Source: Sedimentitalea todarodis (GTDB lineage Bacteria; Pseudomonadota; Alphaproteobacteria; Rhodobacterales; Rhodobacteraceae). From it: 64,000 nucleotides of DNA. The notes beneath the pieces were generated by a model. That model did no database searches, was not told the origin of the DNA, and was given only the letters and a program-made list of their open reading frames with translations. The position numbers and the translations under genes are program-made. The stretch lies in the NCBI RefSeq assembly GCF_032595355.1, contig NZ_JASMWN010000003.1, forward strand, positions 364,020-428,019. The letters run 5' to 3'. Position 1 is the first letter of the stretch, and each line of letters starts with the position of its first letter. Shown in pieces: positions 9,025 through 17,520 of this stretch.

Positions 9025-9339
9025 ATGTCATCACAGTCCAGAGGACCCAAGGCCTGGGTGCGGGTGATTGGCCCGCTCCTGTTGTTGGCGGCCTGCGCGC
9101 AAATCCCACAACTGGACGGCACTGTACCTGCGCGCCTTGAGAGTGCTGACTATCCGGCGCTTGCGCCCATCGAGACGCTGCTGGTGCCCCTGCCCGACCC
9201 GCAAGAACGCAGCGAAGATGTGCGGCAGGGCCTGGAAGGCCGCCGGGATGCCTTGCGGGACCGAGCGCGCAGGTTGAACGGTGTCGCGGTCGTCGACGAG
9301 GAAACCGAGGCGCGCATGCGCGTCGGGGTGGAGAGTTAG
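9025..9339 (+). CDS. Small predicted lipoprotein (104 aa)
   Basis: The start MSSQSRGPKAWVRVIG is followed by PLLLLAACAQ, a signal peptide with lipobox LAAC and the lipidated Cys at residue 24. The mature part is about 80 residues, rich in charged and coiled-coil-like sequence (DPQERSEDVRQGLEGRRDAL), and has no domain I recognise. The ATG at 9025 has AAGAGG five bases upstream. It lies just before homoserine dehydrogenase with a 78-base gap and across from the TetR operator, so it may be in that regulon. Small lipoproteins at this position upstream of hom are hypothetical in related genomes as far as I know. Confidence 0.65.
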   Translation: MSSQSRGPKAWVRVIGPLLLLAACAQIPQLDGTVPARLESADYPALAPIETLLVPLPDPQERSEDVRQGLEGRRDALRDRARRLNGVAVVDEETEARMRVGVES

Positions 9340-9417
9340 GCAACGGCATGTGACGCGTTGCGCCCCTGCATCGAACCCGCTAAGGCACAGCCAGCAACAG
9401 GAATAAGGGACAGCTTC

Positions 9418-10704
9418 ATGACAGCACCTTTGCGGCTTGGAGTAGCCGGTTTGGGCACCGTTGGTGTGGGCGTGGTCAGGATTGTACGCAGCCAGGCGGC
9501 GCTGTTGTCTGCGCGCACCGGGCGCGACATTCAGATCGCCGCCGTGTCCGCGCGGGACGCGGACAAGGACCGTGGTGTCAACCTGGGCAGCTATGACTGG
9601 GAAAGCGATCCGGTTGCGCTGGCCAAACGCGAAGACGTGGATGTCTTCGTTGAACTGATGGGCGGCACCGATGGCCCGGCCAAGGATGCAACCGAAGCGG
9701 CAATCGATGCGGGCAAGGATGTCGTCACCGCCAACAAGGCGATGCTGGCCATCCATGGTCAGGCGCTCGCCGAGCGCGCCGAAGCTGCCGGTCGGATGAT
9801 CCGGTTCGAAGCCGCCGTTGCCGGTGGCATCCCGGTGATCAAGGCCTTGACCGAAGGCCTCGCCGCAAACGAAATCACCCGTGTGATGGGTGTCATGAAC
9901 GGCACCTGTAATTACATCCTGACCCGTATGGAGAATGCCGGACTGCCCTATGACAAAGTGTTTCAGGAAGCCAGCGACCTCGGCTATCTCGAAGCTGACC
10001 CGAACTTGGATGTCGGCGGCATCGACGCCGGTCACAAACTGGCACTGCTCTCTTCCATCGCATTTGGCACCAAACCGGATTTCAACGGGATCGAGCTGGA
10101 GGGCATTCACCGGATCACCATCGACGATATCCGTCAGGCTGCCGACATGGGCTATCGCATCAAGCTCTTGGGTGTTGCACAGCGCACGGGGCGCGGCCTG
10201 GAACAACGCATGCAACCCTGCCTCGTGCCGGACACGTCGCCGCTCGGCCAACTCGAAGGCGGCACCAACATGATCGTCATCGAGGGCAACGCGGTTGAAC
10301 AGATCGTGCTGCGCGGTCCCGGCGCCGGCGAAGGCCCCACCGCAAGCGCGGTCATGGGCGATGTCTGCGATCTGGCGCGCGGCTTCCGGCTGCCGACATT
10401 TGGTCAGCCCGCCACCACCCTCATGGACGCACCATCCGCGCGCGCCGTTCTGCCCGCGCCCTACTATTTGCGCATGGCGCTGCTCGACAAACCCGGCGCG
10501 CTGGCCAAGATTGCGACAATTCTCGGCAATGCGGGCGTATCCATCGACAGAATGCGCCAGTATGGTCACTCTGACTCGACGGCACCGGTCCTGTTCGTCA
10601 CGCACAAGACGACCCGCGCGGCGCTGGACGAGGCACTGGCCGAAATGGAAAAAACCGATGTCATCGCATCTCCGCCGGTTGCGCTGCGCATCGAGAGTGT
10701 ATGA
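9418..10704 (+). CDS. hom: Homoserine dehydrogenase (428 aa)
   Basis: The enzyme reduces aspartate semialdehyde to homoserine, the branch to threonine and methionine. The NAD(P)-binding domain opens with LRLGVAGLGTVGVGVV. The catalytic domain has VTANKAMLAIHG and the family signature ITRVMGVMNGTCNYILTRM, with GYLEADPNLDVGGIDAGHKL (the Asp/Lys active site). A C-terminal ACT regulatory domain (about residues 350-428) starts at YYLRMALLDKPGALAKIA, so threonine feedback control is likely. The ATG at 9418 has AAGGGA seven bases upstream. glpX follows after 36 bases, suggesting co-transcription. Confidence 0.95.
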   Translation: MTAPLRLGVAGLGTVGVGVVRIVRSQAALLSARTGRDIQIAAVSARDADKDRGVNLGSYDWESDPVALAKREDVDVFVELMGGTDGPAKDATEAAIDAGKDVVTANKAMLAIHGQALAERAEAAGRMIRFEAAVAGGIPVIKALTEGLAANEITRVMGVMNGTCNYILTRMENAGLPYDKVFQEASDLGYLEADPNLDVGGIDAGHKLALLSSIAFGTKPDFNGIELEGIHRITIDDIRQAADMGYRIKLLGVAQRTGRGLEQRMQPCLVPDTSPLGQLEGGTNMIVIEGNAVEQIVLRGPGAGEGPTASAVMGDVCDLARGFRLPTFGQPATTLMDAPSARAVLPAPYYLRMALLDKPGALAKIATILGNAGVSIDRMRQYGHSDSTAPVLFVTHKTTRAALDEALAEMEKTDVIASPPVALRIESV

Positions 10705-10740
10705 TATCATATTGAACATTGCCCGAAACAGGAGCTTTTC

Positions 10741-11703
10741 ATGACCGAAACCAATGAATTCCACGATCGCATGTTGTCTTTGGGCCTTGCCCGCGTTGCC
10801 GAACAGGCCGCACTTGCTTCGGCATCCCTGATCGGGCGGGGTGATGAAAAGGCTGCGGATCAGGCTGCCGTCAACGCCATGCGCGAACAGCTGAACCTGC
10901 TGGACATCGCCGGAGTCGTGGTCATCGGTGAAGGTGAACGTGACGAGGCACCGATGCTGTACATCGGTGAAGAGGTCGGCACCGGCAACGGCCCGGGCGT
11001 CGACATCGCACTGGATCCTCTCGAAGGAACCACGCTCACAGCCAAGGACATGCCGAACGCGCTGACCGTGATCGCCATGGGACCGCGTGGCTCGATGCTA
11101 CACGCCCCGGACGTCTACATGGACAAGCTGGCCATCGGGCCCGGCTATTCCGAAGGTCTGGTGAGCCTCGACATGCCGCCCGCCACAAGGGTCTCGGCGC
11201 TGGCCACCGAAAAGGGCTGTGGGCCTGCCGATATCACCGTCTGCATTCTGGAGCGGCCCCGCCATGAGGAAATGATCGCCGAGGTTCGCAGCACCGGGGC
11301 ATCGATCCGGCTGATTACCGATGGTGATGTGGCTGGCGTCATGCATTGCGCCGAGGCACAGAAGACCGGCATTGACATGTATATGGGCCAGGGCGGCGCA
11401 CCCGAGGGCGTTCTTGCCGCTGCTGCGCTGAAATGTATGGGTGGGCAGATTCAGGGCCGCCTGCTGTTCCGCAACGACGACGAGAAAGGCCGCGCCGCCA
11501 AGGCCGGAATCAGCGATCTCGACAAGATCTATACCCGCGATGAGATGGCTCAACAGGACGTGATCTTTGCGGCCACCGGCGTCACCGGCGGCACCTTGCT
11601 GACAGGTATCAAGCGCGAGCCGGGCTGGCTGACCACCCAGACCCTCTTGATGCGATCAAAGACCGGATCCGTGCGCCGCATGGAATACCGGACCCCAGTC
11701 TAG
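10741..11703 (+). CDS. glpX: Class II fructose-1,6-bisphosphatase, GlpX type (320 aa)
   Basis: The enzyme hydrolyses fructose-1,6-bisphosphate in gluconeogenesis. The metal-binding motifs GEGERDEAPMLYIGEEVG (about residues 61-78) and DPLEGTT (about 91-97) are intact, as are TDGDVAGV and the GGAPEGVLAAAALKCMGG segment of the FBPase II family. Length is typical (about 320). It lies downstream of hom, and a strong stem-loop follows its stop. Some Rhodobacterales GlpX enzymes also act on sedoheptulose bisphosphate; this cannot be decided here. Confidence 0.95.
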   Translation: MTETNEFHDRMLSLGLARVAEQAALASASLIGRGDEKAADQAAVNAMREQLNLLDIAGVVVIGEGERDEAPMLYIGEEVGTGNGPGVDIALDPLEGTTLTAKDMPNALTVIAMGPRGSMLHAPDVYMDKLAIGPGYSEGLVSLDMPPATRVSALATEKGCGPADITVCILERPRHEEMIAEVRSTGASIRLITDGDVAGVMHCAEAQKTGIDMYMGQGGAPEGVLAAAALKCMGGQIQGRLLFRNDDEKGRAAKAGISDLDKIYTRDEMAQQDVIFAATGVTGGTLLTGIKREPGWLTTQTLLMRSKTGSVRRMEYRTPV

Positions 11704-11718
11704 TACCGGAACATCATG

Positions 11719-11750
11719 CACCCGGAGACGCGCCTGCCGCCCTCCGGGTG
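11719..11750 (+). terminator. Stem-loop after glpX
   Basis: CACCCGGAG (11719-11727) and CTCCGGGTG (11742-11750) form a perfect 9-bp stem with a 14-base loop, 15 bases after the glpX stop and before recJ. There is no T-run after it on the plus strand, so it could be a weak terminator or a 3'-end stabiliser. Confidence 0.5.
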
Positions 11751-11780
11751 ATCTGAACACCCCAGCGATAGAGGCCCGTT

Positions 11781-13532
11781 TTGGCATTTCTCGACATCGA
11801 GTCCTCACTGACCGGGCGTCGCTGGATCGGGCCGGATGCCGAAACCGAACGCGCCACCGATGCGATGATGCAGGGTACGGCCCTGCCCCGGGCCGTGTGT
11901 CAGGTGTTGACCCGGCGGGGCGTGCCCGCCGCCGAGGCCGAGGCGTTTCTCTCTCCTCGCCTGCGGGATCTCTTGCCCGACCCGCGCAGCCTGCGCGATA
12001 TGCAGACCGCATCCGCCCGGTTCCTTGAGGCGGTCGCCAAACGCCAGCGCATCGCGGTGTTTGCAGACTATGACGTGGATGGCGGCAGTTCAGCGGCCCT
12101 CCTCATCGTCTGGCTGCGGGATATGGGGCTGAATGCCACGCTCTACATTCCGGATCGCATCGACGAAGGCTATGGCCCAAACGTCCCGGCCATGACACAG
12201 CTTGCCGCCGCGCACGACCTCGTCATCTGTGTCGATTGCGGCACGCTTTCGCACGCAGCGATAGAGGCCGCCAGGGACGCTGATGTCATCGTTCTGGACC
12301 ATCACCTCGGCGGCGAAACCCTACCCCCGGCGCTGGCTGTGGTGAACCCGAACCGACAGGACGAAACTGGCGATCTCGGCTATCTCTGCGCTGCCGGTGT
12401 CGTGTTTCTCATGCTGGTGGAAACCGCACGACAGATGCGCGAGGCAAAGATGCCCCCCGGTCCCGACCTGATGGCCCTGCTCGATCTGGTCGCATTGGCC
12501 ACCGTCGCCGATGTTGCCCCTCTGATCGGTGCCAACCGGGCACTGGTGCGGCAAGGGCTGAGCGTGATGGCCCGCCGTGAACGGCCGGGTCTGGTGGCGT
12601 TGTCTGATGTCTCGCGCATGGAGTCCGCGCCCAGCAGCTATCATCTCGGTTTCCTGCTCGGACCCCGGGTCAATGCAGGCGGACGCATCGGCAAAGCAGA
12701 TCTCGGAGCGCGCCTGCTCGCGACCGATTCCACCACCGAGGCCGAAGCGCTGGCAGAACAACTGGACCTGCTCAACACCGAGCGCCGAGACATCGAAGGC
12801 GCGGTGCGTGCGGCGGCGCTGGAGCAGGCCGAGAACCGCGGATTGGACGCCCCGCTGGTCTGGGCCGCCGGCGAAGGCTGGCATCCCGGCGTCGTGGGAA
12901 TTGTCGCGTCGCGTCTCAAGGATGCGGCCAACCGACCGGCAATCGTGATCGGTCTGGACGGGGACGAAGGCAAAGGATCCGGCCGCTCCGTTGCCGGCGT
13001 TGATCTGGGCGCCGCAATCCAGCGGCTCGCCACCGAAGGGCTGTTGATCAAGGGAGGTGGCCACAAGATGGCCGCCGGTCTCACCGTCGCGCGAGATCGC
13101 CTGCCAGAGGCGATGGATCGACTGTCCGATCTCCTCGCCCGCCAGGGCGCAGGTACGGTCGGCCCCGCCGATTTGCGGCTGGATGGTGTTCTGATGCCCA
13201 AGGCCGTGACGATCGAGTTGATCGAGCAGATCGAACAGGCCGGCCCATTCGGCGCGGGCGCATCCGCCCCGCGGTTTGCGCTGCCCGATCTGCAGGTGCG
13301 ACATGCCCGGCGCGTCGGCGAAGCGCATCTGAAACTATCTCTCAATGACGGCATGGGCGGGTCGCTGGACGCGATTGCCTTTGGCGCCTTTGATACGCCG
13401 CTGGGCCAACGCATGGTGGAACACGGGGGCGCTCGTTTTCACGCTGCCGGGCGACTCGAAATCAACAGCTGGCGGGGCCGAAAGACGCCGCAACTCCGGC
13501 TCGACGACGCCGCGCCATCACAATCCACCTAG
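11781..13532 (+). CDS. recJ: Single-stranded-DNA-specific exonuclease RecJ (583 aa)
   Basis: RecJ is a 5'-3' ssDNA exonuclease of recombination and repair. The DHH phosphoesterase motifs are present: VFADYDVDGGSSAALL (near 93-108), VICVDCGT, VLDHHLGG (near 171-178), and later ATVADVAPL. The DHHA1 domain contains GEGWHPGVVGIVASRLKD and GRSVAGVDL, with the glycine-rich LIKGGGHKMAAG. A C-terminal OB-fold (about 470-575) completes the family length. The start appears to be TTG at 11781 (MAFLDIESSLTGRRW), matching the N-terminus expected for relatives; no ATG lies between it and the first conserved residues. Confidence 0.93.
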   Translation: MAFLDIESSLTGRRWIGPDAETERATDAMMQGTALPRAVCQVLTRRGVPAAEAEAFLSPRLRDLLPDPRSLRDMQTASARFLEAVAKRQRIAVFADYDVDGGSSAALLIVWLRDMGLNATLYIPDRIDEGYGPNVPAMTQLAAAHDLVICVDCGTLSHAAIEAARDADVIVLDHHLGGETLPPALAVVNPNRQDETGDLGYLCAAGVVFLMLVETARQMREAKMPPGPDLMALLDLVALATVADVAPLIGANRALVRQGLSVMARRERPGLVALSDVSRMESAPSSYHLGFLLGPRVNAGGRIGKADLGARLLATDSTTEAEALAEQLDLLNTERRDIEGAVRAAALEQAENRGLDAPLVWAAGEGWHPGVVGIVASRLKDAANRPAIVIGLDGDEGKGSGRSVAGVDLGAAIQRLATEGLLIKGGGHKMAAGLTVARDRLPEAMDRLSDLLARQGAGTVGPADLRLDGVLMPKAVTIELIEQIEQAGPFGAGASAPRFALPDLQVRHARRVGEAHLKLSLNDGMGGSLDAIAFGAFDTPLGQRMVEHGGARFHAAGRLEINSWRGRKTPQLRLDDAAPSQST

Positions 13533-13621
13533 CCTCGCGTCCGGATCACTTTCTTGCCGGTTACCGTATTTTTCTACTTGCGCCCCCGAAAGCGATTGCC
13601 TAATGAACCGGCACCAACGCT

Positions 13622-13696
13622 GGCCCGTTCGTCTATCGGTTAGGACGCCAGGTTTTCAACCTGGAAAGAGGGGTTCGATTCCCCTACGGGCTGCCA
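13622..13696 (+). tRNA. tRNA-Glu (TTC anticodon)
   Basis: This is a cloverleaf read by eye. The acceptor 5' strand GGCCCGT pairs with ACGGGCT (13686-13692), then comes discriminator G and encoded CCA at 13694-13696. The anticodon stem CCAGG/CCTGG closes the loop TTTTCAA, giving anticodon TTC. The T-arm GGGGTTCGATTCCCC is canonical. Its 3' end is the attachment site of the adjacent island; the 16-bp overlap keeps the tRNA sequence intact after integration. Confidence 0.96.
13681..13696. repeat. attL core (16-bp direct repeat copy 1)
   Basis: The 16 bases CCCCTACGGGCTGCCA at the 3' end of tRNA-Glu recur exactly at 22054-22069. Flanking bases differ on both sides. With an integrase gene starting 90 bases away, this is the left junction of the integrated island. 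Confidence 0.9.
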
Positions 13697-13786
13697 CTTT
13701 CATTTTTCTTCTTTACATATCAGAGCGCTAAGCGTCGGTTCTGTCCCACCGTTTCGAATGGGGGCGGAAAGTGGGACACTTTTGTT

Positions 13787-14851
13787 CTAACTCTGTCCGG
13801 CGCGCATCTTCTGAGAGGCCGCCTGGGCGCGCACTTTTTGGCTAGCCGCCTTAGTGTATCGTGTGACCTCTTTCGAGGTCTGGTGGCCCGTGATCGCCAT
13901 GATTTCGAACTCGGTACATCCCAGCTCGGCCAGGCGCGCAGCGGCCGCCTTTCGGAGCCCGTGAACCGAACAATGCTTCAAACCTGCATCGTCGCACCAC
14001 TTTCGAAACCGATTGCCGAAACCAGCATTCGTGAACGGCCGTCCATAGGCGTTAACGAGGAAGGCTAAGTCGCCCGTCTCACTTGCCTCGATGATCCGAT
14101 CCAGCTCTGGCACAATCGGGATTTCCAAGCGGACCGGATTTCGGCCTTTACCCTTCTGTTGCGTAAATACGAGCCAGCCCTTCTGGACGTGCTGTTTCCC
14201 GAACAAAACTAGGTCAGACCGGCGTTGACCTGTGTAGAGCGCCAGAGCCAGAGCCAGGCGCGCTGTGCTGCCTTCTGGATGAGTTTCCTCGAACTTCTCT
14301 ATCTCGGACAGGGTCCACGAGTGGTAGCCATCTGGGTTCGATTTCAGAAGCTCCACGTCCTTGGCAGGATTCGTGTCGGCTAGGTCATAGGTGACGGCGA
14401 AGCGAAAGAGTTGGCGTAGCACTTTGACCATGCTGTTGGCCGCCTCTGGCGTTGCCATCATTTCATCCCGACGCTTACGGATATGGCGCGCCAACATCAT
14501 CCGAAACGGTTTGTCGCCATTGCCGTTGTGAAGCGCAAAACGCTCGAGGATCGCGCGCCTGGTCTTTTGAGTCTTTGGGTCCAGCCCGGCCCACATAGAC
14601 GACTTGTAGTATTGGGTGCAGAGCCAATGGAACGTGTCAGGCTTCACGCGACCTGTCCGTTTGGTTGTTGACTTGGGTTCCTTTGGACCGGCCGCAGCGC
14701 GGCGGTAGTCGGTCAGGAATTCCGGTGATCCGGTCGGGCCGCGCAAGCGCACTTTCCGGCCGTGGCGTCGATAGTAGAGCCGCACGTTTCCGTGCCGGTC
14801 TGTATCCTCGACAACATATCTCAATCTAAATTTCATGGTCTCCTCGGTCAT
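13787..14851 (-). CDS. int: Tyrosine-type site-specific integrase (354 aa)
   Basis: The protein has an N-terminal arm-binding region rich in Arg/Lys (YYRRHGRKVRLRG), a SAM-like core-binding domain (about 70-165) and a C-terminal catalytic domain with all key residues: Arg in LYTGQRRSDL (210/211), KGKGRN Lys region (234-236), HGLRKAAAARL (His297, Arg300), ITGHQTSKEV (His323) and the nucleophile in TRYTKAA (Tyr332). It should catalyse integration and excision at tRNA-Glu, whose 3' end lies 90 bases from its stop. The ATG at 14851 abuts the TAG of the excisionase gene; an alternative ATG five codons later has GAGGAG close by. The two are clearly co-transcribed. Confidence 0.95.
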   Translation of the reverse strand: MTEETMKFRLRYVVEDTDRHGNVRLYYRRHGRKVRLRGPTGSPEFLTDYRRAAAGPKEPKSTTKRTGRVKPDTFHWLCTQYYKSSMWAGLDPKTQKTRRAILERFALHNGNGDKPFRMMLARHIRKRRDEMMATPEAANSMVKVLRQLFRFAVTYDLADTNPAKDVELLKSNPDGYHSWTLSEIEKFEETHPEGSTARLALALALYTGQRRSDLVLFGKQHVQKGWLVFTQQKGKGRNPVRLEIPIVPELDRIIEASETGDLAFLVNAYGRPFTNAGFGNRFRKWCDDAGLKHCSVHGLRKAAAARLAELGCTEFEIMAITGHQTSKEVTRYTKAASQKVRAQAASQKMRAGQS

Positions 14852-15103
14852 CTACTCATCCCAAGGATTGTAGTCCGAGTCGTCACCACCAGGTAAAGCA
14901 TCAAATGATCGGTCCAGTGAACGGACGTCCCAGACGCGCCTTCCGTCGATTTTCTTGGGCTTGGGCATACGCCCGTCCCCCACCATCGCGTCAAATTTAG
15001 ACGCGCCAACGCCTATGTATTCCGCCGCCTCAACCCTCGACAGGCCTCGCCGAGTCGGCAGAGGCACCGCGTTAGTGTCGTGTTTGGTCGCGGATTGCAG
15101 CAT
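14852..15103 (-). CDS. AlpA/MerR-like helix-turn-helix excisionase (83 aa)
   Basis: This small DNA-binding protein has a winged HTH of the AlpA/excisionase type: LSRVEAAEYIGVGASKFDAM (recognition region), then GRMPKPKKIDGRRVWDVRSLD, the characteristic wing with the Arg/Trp pair. Such proteins act as excisionase (directionality factor) or as transcriptional activator of the integrase in P4-like satellites and prophages. Its stop codon is immediately followed by the integrase start, so the pair forms one unit. Confidence 0.88.
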   Translation of the reverse strand: MLQSATKHDTNAVPLPTRRGLSRVEAAEYIGVGASKFDAMVGDGRMPKPKKIDGRRVWDVRSLDRSFDALPGGDDSDYNPWDE

Positions 15104-15210
15104 GGGACCTCAGACGCAAAGAGTTGGAAGGATAGCCCGCCCCGGTTCAGGCGTTGAAGGGGACGGGCAGCGCCGCTGCGGCGTGGTGCAGTCTTATGGC
15201 GACTTAGCTC

Positions 15211-17082
15211 TTAGGCAGTCTGAGCGTCCTGGATCGCCGCGAAGGACTCCGCATGGCGGGCGGCAATGTCCCATTCGGAATGCGCCACCAAGCGGACGTT
15301 GCCTTTCGCGGCCTCCGTCACATCGTCCACAATCAGGTCGATACCGCCCCACTGGCCGATCAGAAGGTCGGCCCAAGCCCCGAAGATCACGGCCGACAGG
15401 TTCGTCCCCGCGCCCTTGGTGAGGTCAGACGGCACGTTCCCCGAGAAGCGGACCTTGTAACCGGCCAGGCGCAGGTCCTCAGCCGTGGCGGCCGCGTCCG
15501 GGTCCAGCATCATGGTATCGGTCCCCGAGATACGCGGCGTGGACATGAGGTGGCCCTTGACCTTGAGATTGGACAGGAAGCCCAGGGACATGGGATCGAC
15601 GTTGGCCGACTCCACGGTGCTGACCAGTTCCATGAGCTTGGCCCAGGTCACGAAGTCGCCGTCCGCCCCCATTTCCACGTCCCCGATGCCAGGCAAGTTC
15701 AGGATGCCGGTTGGCTGAGGCGCAACGCCGGTCCCGGCAATCGCTGCCTTGTCCAGGGCAACCGCGATCTGGGCGCGCAGGTCATTCGTGAGGATCTGGT
15801 CCACGGCGGGCAGGCTTTGCTTGAGCTGGCGACGGGAAATCCGCGTATGCGCCGACAGCTGGTGCATGGTCAGCGTCACCGCATCGAAACCGGGCGACGA
15901 TTCCGACGCCTCGCTGTTTTCCGCGATCCACTCGGCGGAACACCCGGCCGTCTGGCGCGGGATCGACACGTTTTCGACCAGGCCCGGCAGAACGGTTGCG
16001 CCCAGCTCCATGACCCGCACCTGGGGTTTCAGGACCTCGACAAAGGCATCGTGCATCTGCTGGGTGCCGATCAGCGACGGCGCGGTTGTGGACGTGACCA
16101 GGGCGCGCCCGGCCAAGGCGGCCGTCGGAACGTAGGTCCCCGAGGCGCTGCGGCCGATCTGGCGTTTCAGCTCTTGGGACACTTCCAGCTCGAAACCGGC
16201 CTCGGACCAGTCATTCGTAACTTGAGCATGGGCGACACGGGACAGCGAATAGGACCGTTCGGCCGCCGCGATTGCGGGTAGGCCCATGCGGCTCCGTGTT
16301 GCCGTAGAGGTGTCGGATTCCATGCTGTCCAGAATCGACCGCTGGAATGCGTCCACGGACAGGCCGTCCGCAATGGCGGTTCCGATGTCCTCGGCGGGCA
16401 TGTTGAACTTGCGGCCAATGATCGAAATGTCCGACGCGCGGCGGCGTTCGGCGCTGACGGAACCGGCCGCCTGGGCGGGCTGGTATTGCGTCGTTTCGGT
16501 GGTGGGAGTTGTCATGTTTGAACCTTTCGGAATGTGAGGGATGGACGCGGAAGAACCGCCCGACAGCGACCGACCGACCCCGACCGTGGGGTCCGCCGGG
16601 ACCGCGACGAGTGAAACCTCGACCGCTTCCCATTTTGTGGCGCGCAAAACGGGATAGCCGTTCTGTTCGCCCGCTGGTTTCAACTCATGGACGGCGTAAC
16701 CCACCGATACCGACTGCACTTCACCCGCCTTCACGCGGGTTAGCATTGAGTTGCCTTCTATCGTGTCCGCAAGCCGCACAAGCGCGCGGCCCCGGCGACC
16801 CTCGATCTGGGCGGAAACAACCGTCCCAACCATCGAGTCCACGTTGCGCCGGTGATCTTTGAGGACTGGGGCCGATCCGCTGTTGAGCCGTGACAGGTCA
16901 ACCTCGCCTGGATCATGCCCCAGAACCTCAAAGGCCGGTCCCATGGGGGTGTCCCGCAGGACCGGAATTTCGCTCGAGAAGGACAGAAGGACCGTCCGGT
17001 CCCCGTCCTCCACCTTCACCTCCGCCGCAACCTGCGGGCCGAAGGCGGGACTGTTCAAATCTGCAAACCGCTCATGTTTCAT
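15211..17082 (-). CDS. Phage prohead protease / HK97-fold major capsid protein fusion (623 aa)
   Basis: Two phage proteins are fused in one frame. Residues 1-170 are an S78-type prohead maturation protease: LKDHRR (His77) and VQSVSVGY (Ser126), followed by EVSLVAVPADP, the usual end of the protease core. Residues about 190-300 are a Ser/Thr/Gln-rich linker and helical segment suited to a scaffold or delta domain. From about 310 it is an HK97-type major capsid protein (SGTYVPTAALAGRALVTS, then ISRRQLKQSLPAVDQ and GVAPQPTGILNLPGIG; C-terminal GAWADLLIGQWGGIDLIVD). The frame is full length with no damage. It starts four bases after the stop of the 126-residue gene. No portal, terminase or tail gene accompanies it. 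Confidence 0.9.
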   Translation of the reverse strand: MKHERFADLNSPAFGPQVAAEVKVEDGDRTVLLSFSSEIPVLRDTPMGPAFEVLGHDPGEVDLSRLNSGSAPVLKDHRRNVDSMVGTVVSAQIEGRRGRALVRLADTIEGNSMLTRVKAGEVQSVSVGYAVHELKPAGEQNGYPVLRATKWEAVEVSLVAVPADPTVGVGRSLSGGSSASIPHIPKGSNMTTPTTETTQYQPAQAAGSVSAERRRASDISIIGRKFNMPAEDIGTAIADGLSVDAFQRSILDSMESDTSTATRSRMGLPAIAAAERSYSLSRVAHAQVTNDWSEAGFELEVSQELKRQIGRSASGTYVPTAALAGRALVTSTTAPSLIGTQQMHDAFVEVLKPQVRVMELGATVLPGLVENVSIPRQTAGCSAEWIAENSEASESSPGFDAVTLTMHQLSAHTRISRRQLKQSLPAVDQILTNDLRAQIAVALDKAAIAGTGVAPQPTGILNLPGIGDVEMGADGDFVTWAKLMELVSTVESANVDPMSLGFLSNLKVKGHLMSTPRISGTDTMMLDPDAAATAEDLRLAGYKVRFSGNVPSDLTKGAGTNLSAVIFGAWADLLIGQWGGIDLIVDDVTEAAKGNVRLVAHSEWDIAARHAESFAAIQDAQTA

Positions 17083-17085
17083 GGC

Positions 17086-17466
17086 TCACGCGTCCTTTTT
17101 CAGGGCCGCCGCGCCCGCGTCGATATGGGCGGCCAGCTCAGCAATCGCGCCAGGACAGAAGCCAAAAAGCGTCGCGCCCTCTTGTTCTGCGGCGGCCGTG
17201 AAATGCTCCAGGCGGGACTCGCTGTCACTGACCACACCCCGCGCCCCGCGACGGTCAAGGCGGTAAACCACCAGCGCGCCAGGGCCGCGCGTCAAGGCGG
17301 CGTCAATCTTGTCCGGCGCGTCCCGCAATAGGTCCAGGGCGTCGTGTTTCTCGAGGCCCGCGCCGTAGATTTCACGAGTCAGCACGGCCAGGCAGGCGGC
17401 CACGACATGCGCGCGGCCAAGCTGGGCCGTAGCGATCGGGTTTTGGTTGGTGGTTCCGGTGTTCAC
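17086..17466 (-). CDS. Unknown 126-aa protein in capsid operon
   Basis: I do not recognise this protein. It is Ala-rich and probably mostly helical (TAQLGRAHVVAACLAVLTRE, KHDALDLLRDAPDKIDAAL, CPGAIAELAAHIDAGAAALKKDA), without signal peptide or membrane segment. It lies directly upstream of the capsid fusion, with the capsid start four bases past its stop, so it is translated with it. A role in head assembly, scaffolding or packaging is possible by position only. The ATG at 17466 is followed by MNTGTTNQNP. Confidence 0.6.
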   Translation of the reverse strand: MNTGTTNQNPIATAQLGRAHVVAACLAVLTREIYGAGLEKHDALDLLRDAPDKIDAALTRGPGALVVYRLDRRGARGVVSDSESRLEHFTAAAEQEGATLFGFCPGAIAELAAHIDAGAAALKKDA

Positions 17467-17520
17467 GGGAGGGGTTCCTTTCGGGGTTCGGGATCGGCGG
17501 GGAAGGACGAGGGTGCCGGA

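Noticed and set aside
10701..10710. Palindrome ATGATATCAT between hom and glpX
   Set aside because: Only 10 bp and overlapping the hom stop codon; likely chance.
9031..10764. 577-codon minus-strand frame opposite hom
   Set aside because: Antisense shadow of homoserine dehydrogenase.
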